Notes: generated from the letters alone by a model not told the origin. DNA of 32,456 bases from Pseudomonadota bacterium (GCA_026388245.1 JAPLKD010000010.1:1-32456); one strand, 5' to 3'; shown: positions 8,095 to 16,441, counted from the first letter of the stretch. Numbers and translations: made by a program.

Positions 8095-8889
8095 ATGGAT
8101 AACATCTTTTTATTAAAACTTATATTGTCTTTTGTCGTGGGGAGTGTCTGGGTCACATCAGGGACTATTGTTGCTGAACGATATGGCAGCAAAGTGGGTG
8201 GACTTGTGGCAGGGCTTCCATCAACCATCCTGCTTGGACTATTTTTTATTGCATGGACACAGTCTACAAAAGTAGCTGTCGAAGCTACAACCGTTGTGCC
8301 CATAGTCGGGGGGGTAAATTGTCTTTTTATCGTGGCATATATCCTGCTTGTTAGAATCAATTTCTGGCTGGCTTTATCCGGTGCGCTGTTTGTATGGTTT
8401 ATGCTTTCTTTCTTGCTTGTGATTTTCAAATTTAATAACTTTGTCTTTTCTGTTGTTGGTTATATTGGCCTGTTACTGGTTTCCTTTTATTTTGTGGAAA
8501 AAAAATTACAGGTTAAATCTGAATCGAGCAGGAAGGTAAAGCTCACCTTTACCCTTATGGTCATACGGGGTCTTATCAGCGGGTTCATTGTTACAATCGC
8601 TGTTGTTATGACAAGAATTGGCGGACCTCTTCTGGGCGGTGTATTCACTATGTTTCCTGCAATGTTCCTGGGAACACTGCTTATCACTTATTTTTCCCAT
8701 GGAGCCGGGTTTTCTTCAGCGGTAATGAAGGCTTCAATCTTTGGTGCGATAAGCGTTGTGATTTATGGGATTGCGGCAAGACATACCTTTGTTCCTCTTG
8801 GGCTGTGGGGTGGTACCGGAGTATCAATCCTGATTTCCTTCAGTTGTGCTTTTCTTATACACAACCTGCTTACAAGTAAAATGACTTAA
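8095..8889 (+). CDS. Unrecognised integral membrane protein with two-fold internal repeat
   Basis: A 264-residue, very hydrophobic protein with roughly eight membrane segments; I do not recognise a named family with certainty. Two halves resemble each other. The first has SFVVGSVWVTSGTIVAERYG then GGLVAGLPSTILLGLFFIAW. The second has GFIVTIAVVMTRIGG then LLGGVFTMFPAMFLGTLLITYF. Each half thus has a helix, a glycine pair, then a G-x-x-x-x-x-P-(S/A) helix, which suggests gene duplication as in small transporters. The halves are joined by a charged loop (KKLQVKSESSRKVK, about 140-153). It is flanked on both sides by repeat elements, has no clear ribosome site, and looks transcribed alone or after the methyltransferase. 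The function is unknown. Confidence 0.75.
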   Translation: MDNIFLLKLILSFVVGSVWVTSGTIVAERYGSKVGGLVAGLPSTILLGLFFIAWTQSTKVAVEATTVVPIVGGVNCLFIVAYILLVRINFWLALSGALFVWFMLSFLLVIFKFNNFVFSVVGYIGLLLVSFYFVEKKLQVKSESSRKVKLTFTLMVIRGLISGFIVTIAVVMTRIGGPLLGGVFTMFPAMFLGTLLITYFSHGAGFSSAVMKASIFGAISVVIYGIAARHTFVPLGLWGGTGVSILISFSCAFLIHNLLTSKMT

Positions 8890-8915
8890 AACCATTTACG
8901 GTCTGTGCTGATTTT

Positions 8916-9020
8916 GTTTCTCTGGTTTATTTGGTTTCTTTAGTTTCTTTTGTTCTATAACAAGACAAACAAGAGAAACCAGAAAAACTAAAGAAACATG
9001 AGTTTTTATCAAGTATCCAG
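8916..9020. repeat. GTTTN5 palindromic nonamer element, copy 1
   Basis: The core is 8916-8997. The left half runs GTTTCTCTG, GTTTATTTG, GTTTCTTTA, GTTTCTTTT, then GTTCTATAA. The right half runs AAGACAAAC, AAGAGAAAC, CAGAAAAAC, TAAAGAAAC, the inverted orientation of the same 9-bp pattern. A conserved tail, ATGAGTTTTTATC plus AAGTATCCAG, follows to 9020, close to the stop of the minus-strand DUF362 gene at 9028. Four further copies lie at 14719, 28314, 29177 and 31860. Confidence 0.88.
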
Positions 9021-9027
9021 TGACCCC

Positions 9028-10131
9028 TCATATCTTCACCAGTATATATTTTCGCTCCCCCAGTCCTAACTTTTCCGCATGGTCAAGCTGTATATTCCAG
9101 TCTATTGTGGGGTAGATTGCCCTCCATTTGTCATCCCCTTTCTTGAGGGTTTTTTTTATTGCTGTATTAGGAATAGATTTTTCATTGTTCACGAGATCAC
9201 ATGACGCCGTATCTATAGCCACGGGGTCTGTTGATGCAAGGATACCAATGTCTCTTACGATGGGGGCATCACTATTGGGATAACAGTCACAGGCAGGGCT
9301 TACCTGCATGACAAAATTAATATAGATAGCCTTTCTCTCTTTTCCCTTTAAGGCGCCGCAGGCATATTCCACCATCTTTTTCTGGAAAATATCCGACGAT
9401 ACATTCCATTGGATCTCAATGGCATGGAAAGGGCAGATGATGATACATTCACCGCAGCCGATGCATTTTTCGGGATTGATGAAGGCCTTTTTTGATGACA
9501 TTGAAATTGCCTCTGCGGGGCAATATTCAAGGCAGGTCTTGCAACCTTTACAGGTATTAACGTTGATTTTTGGTGCAACGTTGCTGTGCTGGACAAGTTT
9601 CCCCTCGCGTGTGGCACAGCCCATCCCCATGTTTTTTATTGAGCCTCCGAAACCTGACAGCTCATGGGCCTTGAAGTGGGTGACCACAACCATAGCGTCT
9701 GCCTCGACAACTTCCCTGGCGATACTAACTTCTTTAAGGATTTCTCCATTTATGGAAACCTTTTCACCGCTAGCCCCGCGAAGCCCATCGGCTATGATGA
9801 TCGGACAATCAACGCAGGCATAGTCAAAACCATTGTGTATTGCAGTTGTGATGTGGTTGATGGCATCGCTTCTTGACCCTGTGTAGAGGGTGTTTGTATC
9901 CGTAAGAAAAGGTTTCCCGCCTGCACTTTTTACCTTCTCGACGATAGTTCTCAGGAAGACCGGTCTCAGGTATGCCGTATTGCCCTGTTCGCCAAAATGT
10001 ATTTTTATAGCAACAATGTCATTTTTGTTTACCTTCTCGTTTATCTTTGTTCTATTTAGTAAATCCTCAATCTTATTTAACAGGTTTCTTTTCGGATTTG
10101 TCCTTAAATCTGTAAAAAATACCTTAGACAT
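9028..10131 (-). CDS. DUF362 protein with two 4Fe-4S ferredoxin motifs
   Basis: A 367-residue soluble protein. The DUF362 domain spans most of it (HFGEQGNTAYLRP near residue 45, TDTNTLYTGSR 78-87, THFKAHELSGFGGSIKNMGMG 151-171). It is interrupted by a bacterial ferredoxin insert with C194-x2-C197-x2-C200-x3-C204 and C223-x2-C226-x2-C229-x3-C233, so it binds two 4Fe-4S clusters. Such proteins are common in anaerobes as presumed electron carriers or iron-sulfur enzymes; no reaction is established. The start is backed by AAGGAG about 7 bases upstream and by a promoter at 10166-10195. It diverges from the acyl-CoA dehydrogenase gene; a redox link is possible but unproven. Confidence 0.9.
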   Translation of the reverse strand: MSKVFFTDLRTNPKRNLLNKIEDLLNRTKINEKVNKNDIVAIKIHFGEQGNTAYLRPVFLRTIVEKVKSAGGKPFLTDTNTLYTGSRSDAINHITTAIHNGFDYACVDCPIIIADGLRGASGEKVSINGEILKEVSIAREVVEADAMVVVTHFKAHELSGFGGSIKNMGMGCATREGKLVQHSNVAPKINVNTCKGCKTCLEYCPAEAISMSSKKAFINPEKCIGCGECIIICPFHAIEIQWNVSSDIFQKKMVEYACGALKGKERKAIYINFVMQVSPACDCYPNSDAPIVRDIGILASTDPVAIDTASCDLVNNEKSIPNTAIKKTLKKGDDKWRAIYPTIDWNIQLDHAEKLGLGERKYILVKI

Positions 10132-10165
10132 AGTGTCTCCTTATTTGTATTTAATTTATAGGAAA

Positions 10166-10195
10166 ATTATGTTAGAAGTAATGCAACTTTGTCAA
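10166..10195 (-). promoter_or_regulatory. Sigma-70-like promoter for the DUF362 gene
   Basis: On the minus strand a perfect TTGACA (10190-10195) is followed after 18 bases by CATAAT (10166-10171), about 35 bases before the gene's start codon. A weaker plus-strand pair, TTGTAT (10145-10150) and TATGTT (10168-10173) with a 17-base spacer, overlaps it and could serve the divergent acyl-CoA dehydrogenase gene. Confidence 0.55.
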
Positions 10196-10214
10196 CAAAA
10201 AGGAGGTTGTCTGG

Positions 10215-11393
10215 ATGCTGAATCTTTCTGAAAAGCACGGCATGATTCGAATGATTGCTGAAAAGATAGCAAACGAAAAGGTTGCCCCAAGGGCAAAAGA
10301 AATAGATGCAACAGGCGCATTTCCATGGGATCTTGTGGATATATATAAAAAACAGGGTTTTTTGTATCTCATGCTCCCGGAACGTTTTGGAGGGCTTGAC
10401 GGAGATATTACCTCTCTCTGCCTCGTTATTGAAGAACTTGCAAAGGTATCCGGTGCACCATCACTTATACCGCTTGCCCACAACGTTGGCTTAATGCCCA
10501 TTATGGTTTCAGCAAACGAAGAGCAGAAGGAGTACATATACAGCAAGATTGCAGAACCGGATAAAACATACCTTGTTGCCTTTGCTTTGAGTGAACCTGA
10601 CGCCGGTTCTGATGCATCCCACATGAGAACGAGCGTAACAAAAGACGGCCATTATTACTATTTAAATGGTAAAAAATCGATGATAACGAATGGAGCTAAT
10701 GCCCAGATATACATAGTTTTTGCCAACTCAAACCCGAAATTGAGGACACGAGGTATCTCTGCATTTTATGTTGAGAGAGATTATCCTGGTGTCACTATAG
10801 GAAAGAGTGAAGACAAAATGGGTATGATCGGTTCCGACATGACAGAACTGATATTTGACAACGTAAGACTCACAAAGGACAATCTGCTTGGTAAAGAAGG
10901 AGATGGCTGGGATATTGCCATGTCAACATTAAATCTTTCAAGGCCGGCCGTAGGTGCACAGGCAGTAGGAATAGCCCAGGGTGCCCTCGATTATGCAGTA
11001 GAATATGCCTGGAAGAGGGTACAATTCGGACAGAAACTGGCAGATTTTGAAGGTATTCAATTCATGGTTGCTGATATGGCCACTCAGGTTGAGGCTGCCC
11101 GGGCACTTGTCTACGATGCGGCTCATCTGCTCGATATGAAGGTCTATGAAAGGGACAAAATGAGCGCTATTGGTGTGGATAAACTATCGGCCATGGCGAA
11201 GGTATTTTCAGCGGATGTGGCCATGAAGGTCACCACCGATGCAGTGCAAATCCTTGGAGGATGTGGCTATACGAAAGAATATCCCGTGGAAAGAATGATG
11301 AGGGATGCAAAAGCGACCCAGATTTATGAAGGTACAAACCAGATCCAGCGGATTGTCATCGCAAGAGATATTTTCAGAAAATTTATGGGCTAA
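10215..11393 (+). CDS. Acyl-CoA dehydrogenase
   Basis: A 392-residue flavoprotein of normal family length. It has the FAD/substrate motifs FALSEPDAGSDASHMRT and YYLNGKKSMITNGANAQIYIVFA in the middle domain. The C-terminal helical domain contains RVQFGQKLADFEGIQFMVADM, QILGGCGYTKEYPVERMMRDA and IYEGTNQIQRIVIAR. E372 in YEGT is the expected catalytic base. It oxidises an acyl-CoA to the 2-enoyl-CoA and passes electrons to ETF in the cytoplasm; chain length or branched substrate cannot be read out. An excellent ribosome site, AAAGGAGG, lies about 8 bases before the ATG. It stands alone, with no ETF genes beside it. Confidence 0.95.
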   Translation: MLNLSEKHGMIRMIAEKIANEKVAPRAKEIDATGAFPWDLVDIYKKQGFLYLMLPERFGGLDGDITSLCLVIEELAKVSGAPSLIPLAHNVGLMPIMVSANEEQKEYIYSKIAEPDKTYLVAFALSEPDAGSDASHMRTSVTKDGHYYYLNGKKSMITNGANAQIYIVFANSNPKLRTRGISAFYVERDYPGVTIGKSEDKMGMIGSDMTELIFDNVRLTKDNLLGKEGDGWDIAMSTLNLSRPAVGAQAVGIAQGALDYAVEYAWKRVQFGQKLADFEGIQFMVADMATQVEAARALVYDAAHLLDMKVYERDKMSAIGVDKLSAMAKVFSADVAMKVTTDAVQILGGCGYTKEYPVERMMRDAKATQIYEGTNQIQRIVIARDIFRKFMG

Positions 11394-11401
11394 TTCTTGG
11401 G

Positions 11402-11758
11402 TTATCCGAACATCTTATCTTCGTATTCCTTCGGAATTTCAGGCTGCTTTGAGTAAATGGGAGGTATATACGGTCCTTCCATCTTTTCTATGAATTCGAA
11501 GATAGGAATAGCTGGCATGGTTACGATTTGAACTGTTCCTCTCGAACCAAGCTCTATAGATACCCTTGCTATGGTTTCATTATTTGGCGCTTCGAGGATA
11601 TTTATAAAATCATAAAAGCCAAGAGTTGCATACTGCACAAGAACTTTGGCGCCCATATTTTCAATTTCTTTATCAACTTCTTTAATGCGTTCCGCATGAT
11701 TTTTAATCGTTGCCCTACCTTCGTTCGTTAACTTACTGAACATTATGTATATCGGCAT
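11402..11758 (-). CDS. GYD-domain protein
   Basis: A 118-residue protein of the GYD family, a dimeric ferredoxin-like alpha/beta-barrel type domain. It starts MPIYIMFSKLTNEGRATIKNHAERI and contains YATLGFYDFINILEAPNNETIARVSIELGSRG, the G-x-Y-D segment that names the family. No catalytic function is known for the family. The start is supported by AAGGAGGG about 8 bases upstream. It lies 48 bases downstream of mnmA on the same strand, so probably shares its transcript, and converges with the acyl-CoA dehydrogenase gene with only 8 bases between stops. Confidence 0.85.
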   Translation of the reverse strand: MPIYIMFSKLTNEGRATIKNHAERIKEVDKEIENMGAKVLVQYATLGFYDFINILEAPNNETIARVSIELGSRGTVQIVTMPAIPIFEFIEKMEGPYIPPIYSKQPEIPKEYEDKMFG

Positions 11759-11806
11759 TGCTTTTCCCTCCTTTTTCTCATTAATTATACCATCAGCTCT
11801 CTGTTG

Positions 11807-12871
11807 TCAACAGGTTTCTCTGATACTGTTATTTATTATTCCGCCACCTACGACTGTATCCCCATCGTAGAGTACAACCGACTGCCCGGGCGTGATAGAA
11901 TAGACAGGGTTTGTGAATTCTACTTCGAGCGAATCCCCTGAAACACTGTATGTACAGGGTTCTTCTTTTTGCCTGTATCGGACTTTGCCTGTGATTTGGT
12001 TTGTCGTTTTTTGTAAAATATTGATATTGTTGGCAAGGAGCCTTTTTCTTTTAAGAGATTCTTTGGATCCTGCAATAATGGTGTTTTCCTCAACCAATAT
12101 GTCAACCACATACAGAGGTTCTTTGTAAGGAATTTTTAATCCTCTCCTTTGGCCGATTGTGTAAAGATGAATGCCATCGTGATGTCCCAACAACTTGCCT
12201 TCAACGGAATAAACCGGTCCTTCATGCAGACCGACTAAACCGGATATGAACTCCCTGTAATCACTCCCCGGAATGAAACAGATATCCTGGCTTTCTTTTA
12301 CTTTTTGATACTCCCACTTTATTTCATACATTCTTTCTTTAAGGCTGGCCTTTGTTTGTGAGCCGAGGGGGAAGAGGATGTATTTCAAGGACTCTTTTGC
12401 AATGGGATACAGGAAGTAAGACTGGTCTTTAGCGGTATCGAACCCTTTCTGTATAATGAATCCCCCGGTTGTTTCTTTAATGTTCGCATAATGGCCTGTT
12501 GCCACCTTATCTGCCCCTATGGATAGGGCCATTTTCAGGAAGGCAGAGAATTTAATATATCGGTTACAGAGGATACACGGGTTAGGTGTTCTCCCCGACT
12601 TATATTCATGTATAAAATTTTCTATCACATGTTCTTCGAATTCTCTTCTTAAATTAATCACATAGTGGGGTATGGATAAATTATCGGCAATCTTTTTAGC
12701 CCTGTTGATGGTTTCGCTCGAGCAGCAAGCCTTAGGGTTTCTTACACTTTTCATGGATTCCGGCAGGAGTTGAAAGGTAACTCCCACGACTTTGTAACCT
12801 TTCTGTTTTAAAAGGTACGCAGCGAATGAGCTGTCCAGACCGCCACTCATAGCAACAAAAACCGTTTCCAT
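11807..12871 (-). CDS. mnmA: tRNA-specific 2-thiouridylase MnmA
   Basis: A 354-residue cytoplasmic enzyme that puts sulfur on U34 of Lys/Glu/Gln tRNAs, using ATP to adenylate the base. The N-terminal PP-loop reads MSGGLDSSFAAYLL (residues 8-21). The two catalytic cysteines are in NPCILCNRYIKF and SQDICFIPGSDY, and GHYANI and TIGQRRGL are further family marks. The C-terminal beta domain (about 275-354) is complete. The start codon has no strong ribosome site but the PP-loop position fits. The upstream spacer is shared with the divergent ctpA gene and contains a heptamer array. Confidence 0.95.
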   Translation of the reverse strand: METVFVAMSGGLDSSFAAYLLKQKGYKVVGVTFQLLPESMKSVRNPKACCSSETINRAKKIADNLSIPHYVINLRREFEEHVIENFIHEYKSGRTPNPCILCNRYIKFSAFLKMALSIGADKVATGHYANIKETTGGFIIQKGFDTAKDQSYFLYPIAKESLKYILFPLGSQTKASLKERMYEIKWEYQKVKESQDICFIPGSDYREFISGLVGLHEGPVYSVEGKLLGHHDGIHLYTIGQRRGLKIPYKEPLYVVDILVEENTIIAGSKESLKRKRLLANNINILQKTTNQITGKVRYRQKEEPCTYSVSGDSLEVEFTNPVYSITPGQSVVLYDGDTVVGGGIINNSIRETC

Positions 12872-12894
12872 AAGGTAAACAATAACATAAATTA

Positions 12895-12925
12895 TTAGCT
12901 ATAAGCTAATTGCTATCTGCTAAAT
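12895..12925. repeat. Heptamer array (AGCTATA/TGCTATC words) with small perfect palindrome
   Basis: TTAGCT-ATA-AGCTAA (12895-12909) is a perfect inverted repeat. In heptamer register the stretch reads AGCTATA, AGCTAAT, TGCTATC, TGCTAAA. The same AGCTAT-type words border the GTTTN5 elements at 14719, 29177 and 31860, but here no nonamer core is present. It lies directly upstream of the ctpA promoter. Confidence 0.55.
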
Positions 12926-12927
12926 CA

Positions 12928-12956
12928 TTGAAAATTTAAAAGGATTGTAGTATTAT
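12928..12956 (+). promoter_or_regulatory. Sigma-70-like promoter for ctpA
   Basis: TTGAAA (12928-12933) and TATTAT (12951-12956) are separated by 17 bases. They lie just ahead of the strong ribosome site TCAGGAGG (12961-12968) and the ATG at 12977, giving a very short leader. Confidence 0.6.
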
Positions 12957-12976
12957 CACGTCAGGAGGATGTACAT

Positions 12977-14305
12977 ATGAGTAAAAAGCTGAAACTGTCT
13001 TTAAGCATGTTTTTCGTCATTGTTTTTATCCTTGGTTTTCTTATGGGCGCCCAGGGAAAAAGAGTATATCCAAGCAATGACAACAAGGAGATCTATGAAT
13101 ATTTGAAAACATTCTCTGATGTTATAGACCTTGTTAAGAAAAATTATGTTGATGAAGTGAAGGATAAAGAACTTGTCTATTCTGCCATCAAGGGTATCCT
13201 TGAATCTCTTGACCCTCATTCATCATTTTTGACGCCCGATATGTATAAGGATATGCAGACAGAAACGAAGGGCGAATTTGGTGGTGTAGGCATTGAGATT
13301 ACCGTAAAAGATGGTTTTCCCATAGTGATTGCGCCAATAGAAGACACGCCTGCATACAAGGCTGGTGTCAAAGCAGGGGATCACATTGTGAGGATTGATG
13401 GAAAACCTACAAAGAATATGAATCTTATTGATATTGTAAAAATGATACGGGGGACCAAAGGTAAACCCGTTGCATTAACGATAATGAGAGAAGGATTTAC
13501 AACTCCTCAGGAATTTAAAGTAGTGAGGGACGTTATTGTTGTCAAAAGCGTCAAACATAGAATGATTGAAGATAATTATGGGTATATTCGAATAGTGCAG
13601 TTCCAGGAAAAGACATCAAAGGATTTTGATAATGCTATGAAAGAGTTAGAACAGAGTAACAAGGAAAAACCATTAAAGGGTGTTATTCTTGATATGAGAA
13701 ATAACCCTGGTGGACTCCTTGAGCAGGCTGTTGAAATATCGGATAAATTCCTCACAGATGGTTTAATTGTGTCCATTGATGGCAAGAAGAAAGAGGACAG
13801 TAACATGAAGTTTTATGCACATAAAAAAAATGATTACGTTGGCCCTCTTGTAGTGCTTGTCAATGAAGGAAGCGCAAGCGCATCGGAGATTGTTGCCGGT
13901 GCTTTGCAGGATTATAAGAGGGCTATTATTGTAGGCGCAAAGACCTTTGGTAAGGGCTCAGTTCAGACTATTTTTCCGCTTGGAGACGGTTCTGCTGTAA
14001 GATTAACTACGGCGAAATATTATACACCAAAGGGCCGTTCGATCCAGGCAGAGGGTATTTCACCGGATATTGCTGTTGATAGTAACATTGTGCGGGGCAA
14101 AGAAAAAGGAATGGTTCTGAAGGAAAAAGACCTTAATAAACATATTGAAACTGATAAACCGGAAAAACCCGACAAACAGGGAAAAACTGAAAAACAAATA
14201 AAGACATTAGATAATTCTAATAACAAAAATACCGCAGATGATGATTTTCAACTTGCCATGGGTCTCCAGATACTGAAAAGTTGGGAAGCACTGCGGGGGA
14301 AGTAA
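12977..14305 (+). CDS. ctpA: Carboxyl-terminal processing serine protease (CtpA/Prc, S41)
   Basis: A 442-residue S41A protease. It has an N-terminal signal or anchor (about 6-27), a helical region with SLDPHSSFLTPDMYKDMQ, a PDZ domain (GGVGIEITVKDG onward, about 95-180) and the catalytic core. The nucleophile is probably S301 in GSASASEIVAGALQDY and the general base K326 in TFGKGSVQ, judged by the family's 25-residue spacing. It acts in the periplasm, trimming or degrading envelope proteins from their C-termini. The tail (about 375-420) is rich in Lys, Glu and Asp and looks disordered. It is driven by its own promoter, diverges from mnmA, and converges with the thioesterase gene. Confidence 0.94.
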   Translation: MSKKLKLSLSMFFVIVFILGFLMGAQGKRVYPSNDNKEIYEYLKTFSDVIDLVKKNYVDEVKDKELVYSAIKGILESLDPHSSFLTPDMYKDMQTETKGEFGGVGIEITVKDGFPIVIAPIEDTPAYKAGVKAGDHIVRIDGKPTKNMNLIDIVKMIRGTKGKPVALTIMREGFTTPQEFKVVRDVIVVKSVKHRMIEDNYGYIRIVQFQEKTSKDFDNAMKELEQSNKEKPLKGVILDMRNNPGGLLEQAVEISDKFLTDGLIVSIDGKKKEDSNMKFYAHKKNDYVGPLVVLVNEGSASASEIVAGALQDYKRAIIVGAKTFGKGSVQTIFPLGDGSAVRLTTAKYYTPKGRSIQAEGISPDIAVDSNIVRGKEKGMVLKEKDLNKHIETDKPEKPDKQGKTEKQIKTLDNSNNKNTADDDFQLAMGLQILKSWEALRGK

Positions 14306-14309
14306 TTGC

Positions 14310-14330
14310 AATTTAGAATTAAGAATTTTT
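14310..14330. repeat. Short heptamer array (AATTTAG/AATTAAG words)
   Basis: AATTTAG, AATTAAG and AATTTTT run in register from 14310 to 14330. The array bridges the 13-base gap between ctpA and the thioesterase gene and contains the thioesterase stop codon. It is short and A/T-rich, so chance is harder to exclude than at the other arrays. Confidence 0.35.
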
Positions 14331-14705
14331 TAATAGTTTATCCTTAAATTCATCTGGAATTCGTTTGGGTTTGCCGGCCATGTTTATGCAGACCATTTTG
14401 GTTTCACCCTTTGTGGTGGGTTTTCCTTCTTTGAACACTGTATGTGAGAGAATAAAGTAGGAATTCTTTATTTCTGTCACAGACGTATCGACTTGAATAA
14501 TATCTCCGTATTTTAATTTTTCGAGCAGATCCATAGTCGCAGTTCTGACTATAATATATGTGTCCTGTTTTTCCCATTCAGGGATAGAAATACCGATTGA
14601 CAGCAGGTATTCAAACCAGGATTTTTCGAAAAATTTGAGATAATTGGCAAAATAGACCACACCGCCGGCATCTGTGTCCTGGTAATATATGCGTGTTGAG
14701 TACAT
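14319..14705 (-). CDS. YbgC/4-hydroxybenzoyl-CoA thioesterase family acyl-CoA thioesterase
   Basis: A 128-residue hotdog-fold enzyme with the active-site motif YYQDTDAGGVVYFANYLKFFE near the N-terminus; the second aspartate is the expected catalytic residue. It should hydrolyse an acyl-CoA thioester in the cytoplasm; the substrate is unknown. I chose the second of two ATGs. The minus-strand leader reads GAAGGAG followed by ATGTTC then ATG, so the first ATG touches the ribosome site while the second has a normal 6-base gap. No tol-pal genes are nearby, unlike ybgC of enterobacteria. Confidence 0.87.
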   Translation of the reverse strand: MYSTRIYYQDTDAGGVVYFANYLKFFEKSWFEYLLSIGISIPEWEKQDTYIIVRTATMDLLEKLKYGDIIQVDTSVTEIKNSYFILSHTVFKEGKPTTKGETKMVCINMAGKPKRIPDEFKDKLLKNS

Positions 14706-14718
14706 GAACATCTCCTTC

Positions 14719-14845
14719 AGCTATCAGCTAATTTTGTTTCTCTGGTTTATATTATTTCTTTAGTTTCTTTTGTTCTATAGCAAGACAAACAAGAGAAACC
14801 ATAGAAACTAAAAAAACATGCGTTTATATCCAGTATCCAGTATCA
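14719..14845. repeat. GTTTN5 palindromic nonamer element, copy 2
   Basis: Flanking heptamers AGCTATC and AGCTAAT (14719-14732) lead into the core at 14736-14817, which has the same left GTTT-N5 and right N5-AAAC halves as copy 1. The tail ACATGCGTTTATAT is followed by CCAGTAT, CCAGTAT, CATC (14830-14847), ending at the TGA stop of the minus-strand CobA-HemD gene. Confidence 0.9.
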
Positions 14846-16330
14846 TCATTTTTTAAAGTAAGATTCTATGGCTTCAACCAAACCATCTATATCATACCGT
14901 TCAGCCTCGATATGAACATCAATAGTGTGGTTCTTTAATGTCTCTGTTGTGACGGGGCCTATTGAGGCGATTAAAGTATTCTGTAGAACGTTCTTTCCGT
15001 ATAGCTTGATAAAGTTGTTTACTGTCGAGGAACTTGTGAATGTTACGATGTCAGGTTTTTCTGTAAGTAAGGCAGGGGATTCCGGTAAAGCAGTCTTGTA
15101 TACGGGGATTACATCGCACAGTCCTCCCTGGTTTCTGATATATTCGACAATCACATTCCTTGCTTCTTCTGCCCGTGGATGAAGAAACTGCTTGTCTTTA
15201 ATTTCCATGCATTTAAGCACGTCTATGATCCCTTCCGAAATGAATTTTTCCGGAAGAAAGTCAGGAACAATGCCTTTAGATTTCAAAAGCGAGGCAGTAG
15301 CTTCCCCGATAGGCAGGATCTTTATGCCATGTAAAGCCCTTATATCCTTGCCACATCTAAAAAGGTTATCAAAAAATACAGAGATACCATTAATACTGGT
15401 AAATATAATACAGCAATACTTCTCAATGAAATGTATCGATTTCACGAGGGGTTCATTCGGTTCTATAGGTATGATCTCTATAGTTGGTAAATACATTATT
15501 TGTGCACCTTTTTCAGTGAGGAGCCCCACCAGCTTTATTGATTGGTGCGGCGCCCTTGTTACTGCTATTTTTCTTCCAAAAAGGGGTTTGTTTTCAAACC
15601 ACTTCAGTTTTTTTCTCAGATTTACTACTTCACCAACAATAATTATTCCCGGTGGTTTTATCCCTTCTTTTTTGGCAAGTGTGTCTATTTCTTGTAGTGG
15701 CCCTGTAACAATTTTCTGCTCGGGCAGGGTACCCCATTGAATGATACACGAAGGAGTCTGGGGATTTCTGCCGCCCTTTATCAATTTTTCCTTAATTTCT
15801 TTCAGGTTCTTTATGCCCATAAGCAATACGAGTGTATCAGGCCCTTTGGCAAGCTCATCCCATTTGATTGTGGATTGCCCCTTTTTATCATCTTCGTGTC
15901 CTGTAATAAAGGCGACAGTGGATGCATAATCTCTGTGGGTAAGGGGAATGCCTGAATAGGCCGGTGCAGATATGGCAGATGTGACGCCGGGGACGATTTC
16001 AAAATCTATCCCGTGTTCATATAAAAACTCAGCCTCTTCCCCGCCTCTTCCAAAAATAAAAGGGTCGCCACCCTTTAATCTTACTATAATTCCCCTTTTT
16101 TTTGCCTTCTCGACTAACAGACTATTAATGTCGTATTGAGGTAATTCATGTTGAGATGCCTGTTTTCCAACGTATATAAGCTCGGCTTCACTTCTGGAAT
16201 AGCTTAAAAGATCTTTATTGACCAGATAATCGTAAATAATGACGTCTGCTTTTTGAATGAGTTCAAAGCCTCTTAATGTAATAAGCCTTAAATCTCCTGG
16301 TCCTGCTCCTACAAGATATACTTTGCACAT
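14846..16330 (-). CDS. cobA-hemD: Fused uroporphyrinogen-III C-methyltransferase / uroporphyrinogen-III synthase (CobA-HemD)
   Basis: Residues 1-245 are a SUMT/CobA methyltransferase: VYLVGAGPGDLRLITLRG, YVGKQ, VRLKGGDPFIFGRGGEEAEFL, VPGVTSAISAPAYSGIPLTHR and GHEDD. Residues about 255-494 are a HemD domain (FGRKIAVTRAPHQS, IIFTSINGISVFF, TFTSSSTVNNFIKLYG, IASIGPVTTETL). HemD closes hydroxymethylbilane to uroporphyrinogen III; CobA then adds two methyl groups to give precorrin-2 for siroheme, cobalamin or heme d1-type cofactors. The fusion is known in Firmicutes and Deltaproteobacteria. It stands alone here, without hemABC. The stop is reached inside repeat copy 2. No strong ribosome site is seen. 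Confidence 0.94.
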   Translation of the reverse strand: MCKVYLVGAGPGDLRLITLRGFELIQKADVIIYDYLVNKDLLSYSRSEAELIYVGKQASQHELPQYDINSLLVEKAKKRGIIVRLKGGDPFIFGRGGEEAEFLYEHGIDFEIVPGVTSAISAPAYSGIPLTHRDYASTVAFITGHEDDKKGQSTIKWDELAKGPDTLVLLMGIKNLKEIKEKLIKGGRNPQTPSCIIQWGTLPEQKIVTGPLQEIDTLAKKEGIKPPGIIIVGEVVNLRKKLKWFENKPLFGRKIAVTRAPHQSIKLVGLLTEKGAQIMYLPTIEIIPIEPNEPLVKSIHFIEKYCCIIFTSINGISVFFDNLFRCGKDIRALHGIKILPIGEATASLLKSKGIVPDFLPEKFISEGIIDVLKCMEIKDKQFLHPRAEEARNVIVEYIRNQGGLCDVIPVYKTALPESPALLTEKPDIVTFTSSSTVNNFIKLYGKNVLQNTLIASIGPVTTETLKNHTIDVHIEAERYDIDGLVEAIESYFKK

Positions 16331-16341
16331 ACAGGTGAAAT

Positions 16342-16363
16342 TATACGTTGGAACGCACGTATA
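16342..16363. promoter_or_regulatory. Perfect 7-bp dyad in the cobA-hemD/bamA divergent spacer
   Basis: TATACGT (16342-16348) and ACGTATA (16357-16363) are perfect inverted arms around an 8-base loop. The dyad begins 12 bases upstream of the cobA-hemD start codon and is about 80 bases before bamA. Its symmetry and place suggest an operator or small hairpin; no regulator is identified. Confidence 0.3.
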
Positions 16364-16441
16364 TTCAAATTATTTGTTTAAAGGCTATCTGACTTTTTAC
16401 CTTTACAATAAGGCATTTTTCTGTTAATTTTTCTATTCTTA

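Noticed and set aside
8916-9020. The palindromic element as a simple intrinsic terminator
   Set aside because: Stems are long, A/T-rich and not followed by a clear T tract, and copy 3 is in the opposite orientation; any terminator role remains untested.
10132-10214. Possible tRNA or small RNA in this spacer
   Set aside because: No cloverleaf or compact hairpin was found; it holds a promoter and a ribosome site.
14706-14711. ATG at 14711 as the thioesterase start
   Set aside because: It directly touches the ribosome site; the next ATG has normal spacing.
14719-14845. The palindromic elements as integron attC sites, since they lie at gene ends
   Set aside because: No paired RYYYAAC/GTTRRRY core sites are recognisable, there is no integrase, and the internal nonamer tandem structure is unlike attC.
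15192-15740. Long plus-strand open frame opposite cobA-hemD
   Set aside because: It is antisense to a well-supported gene and shows no recognisable protein features.
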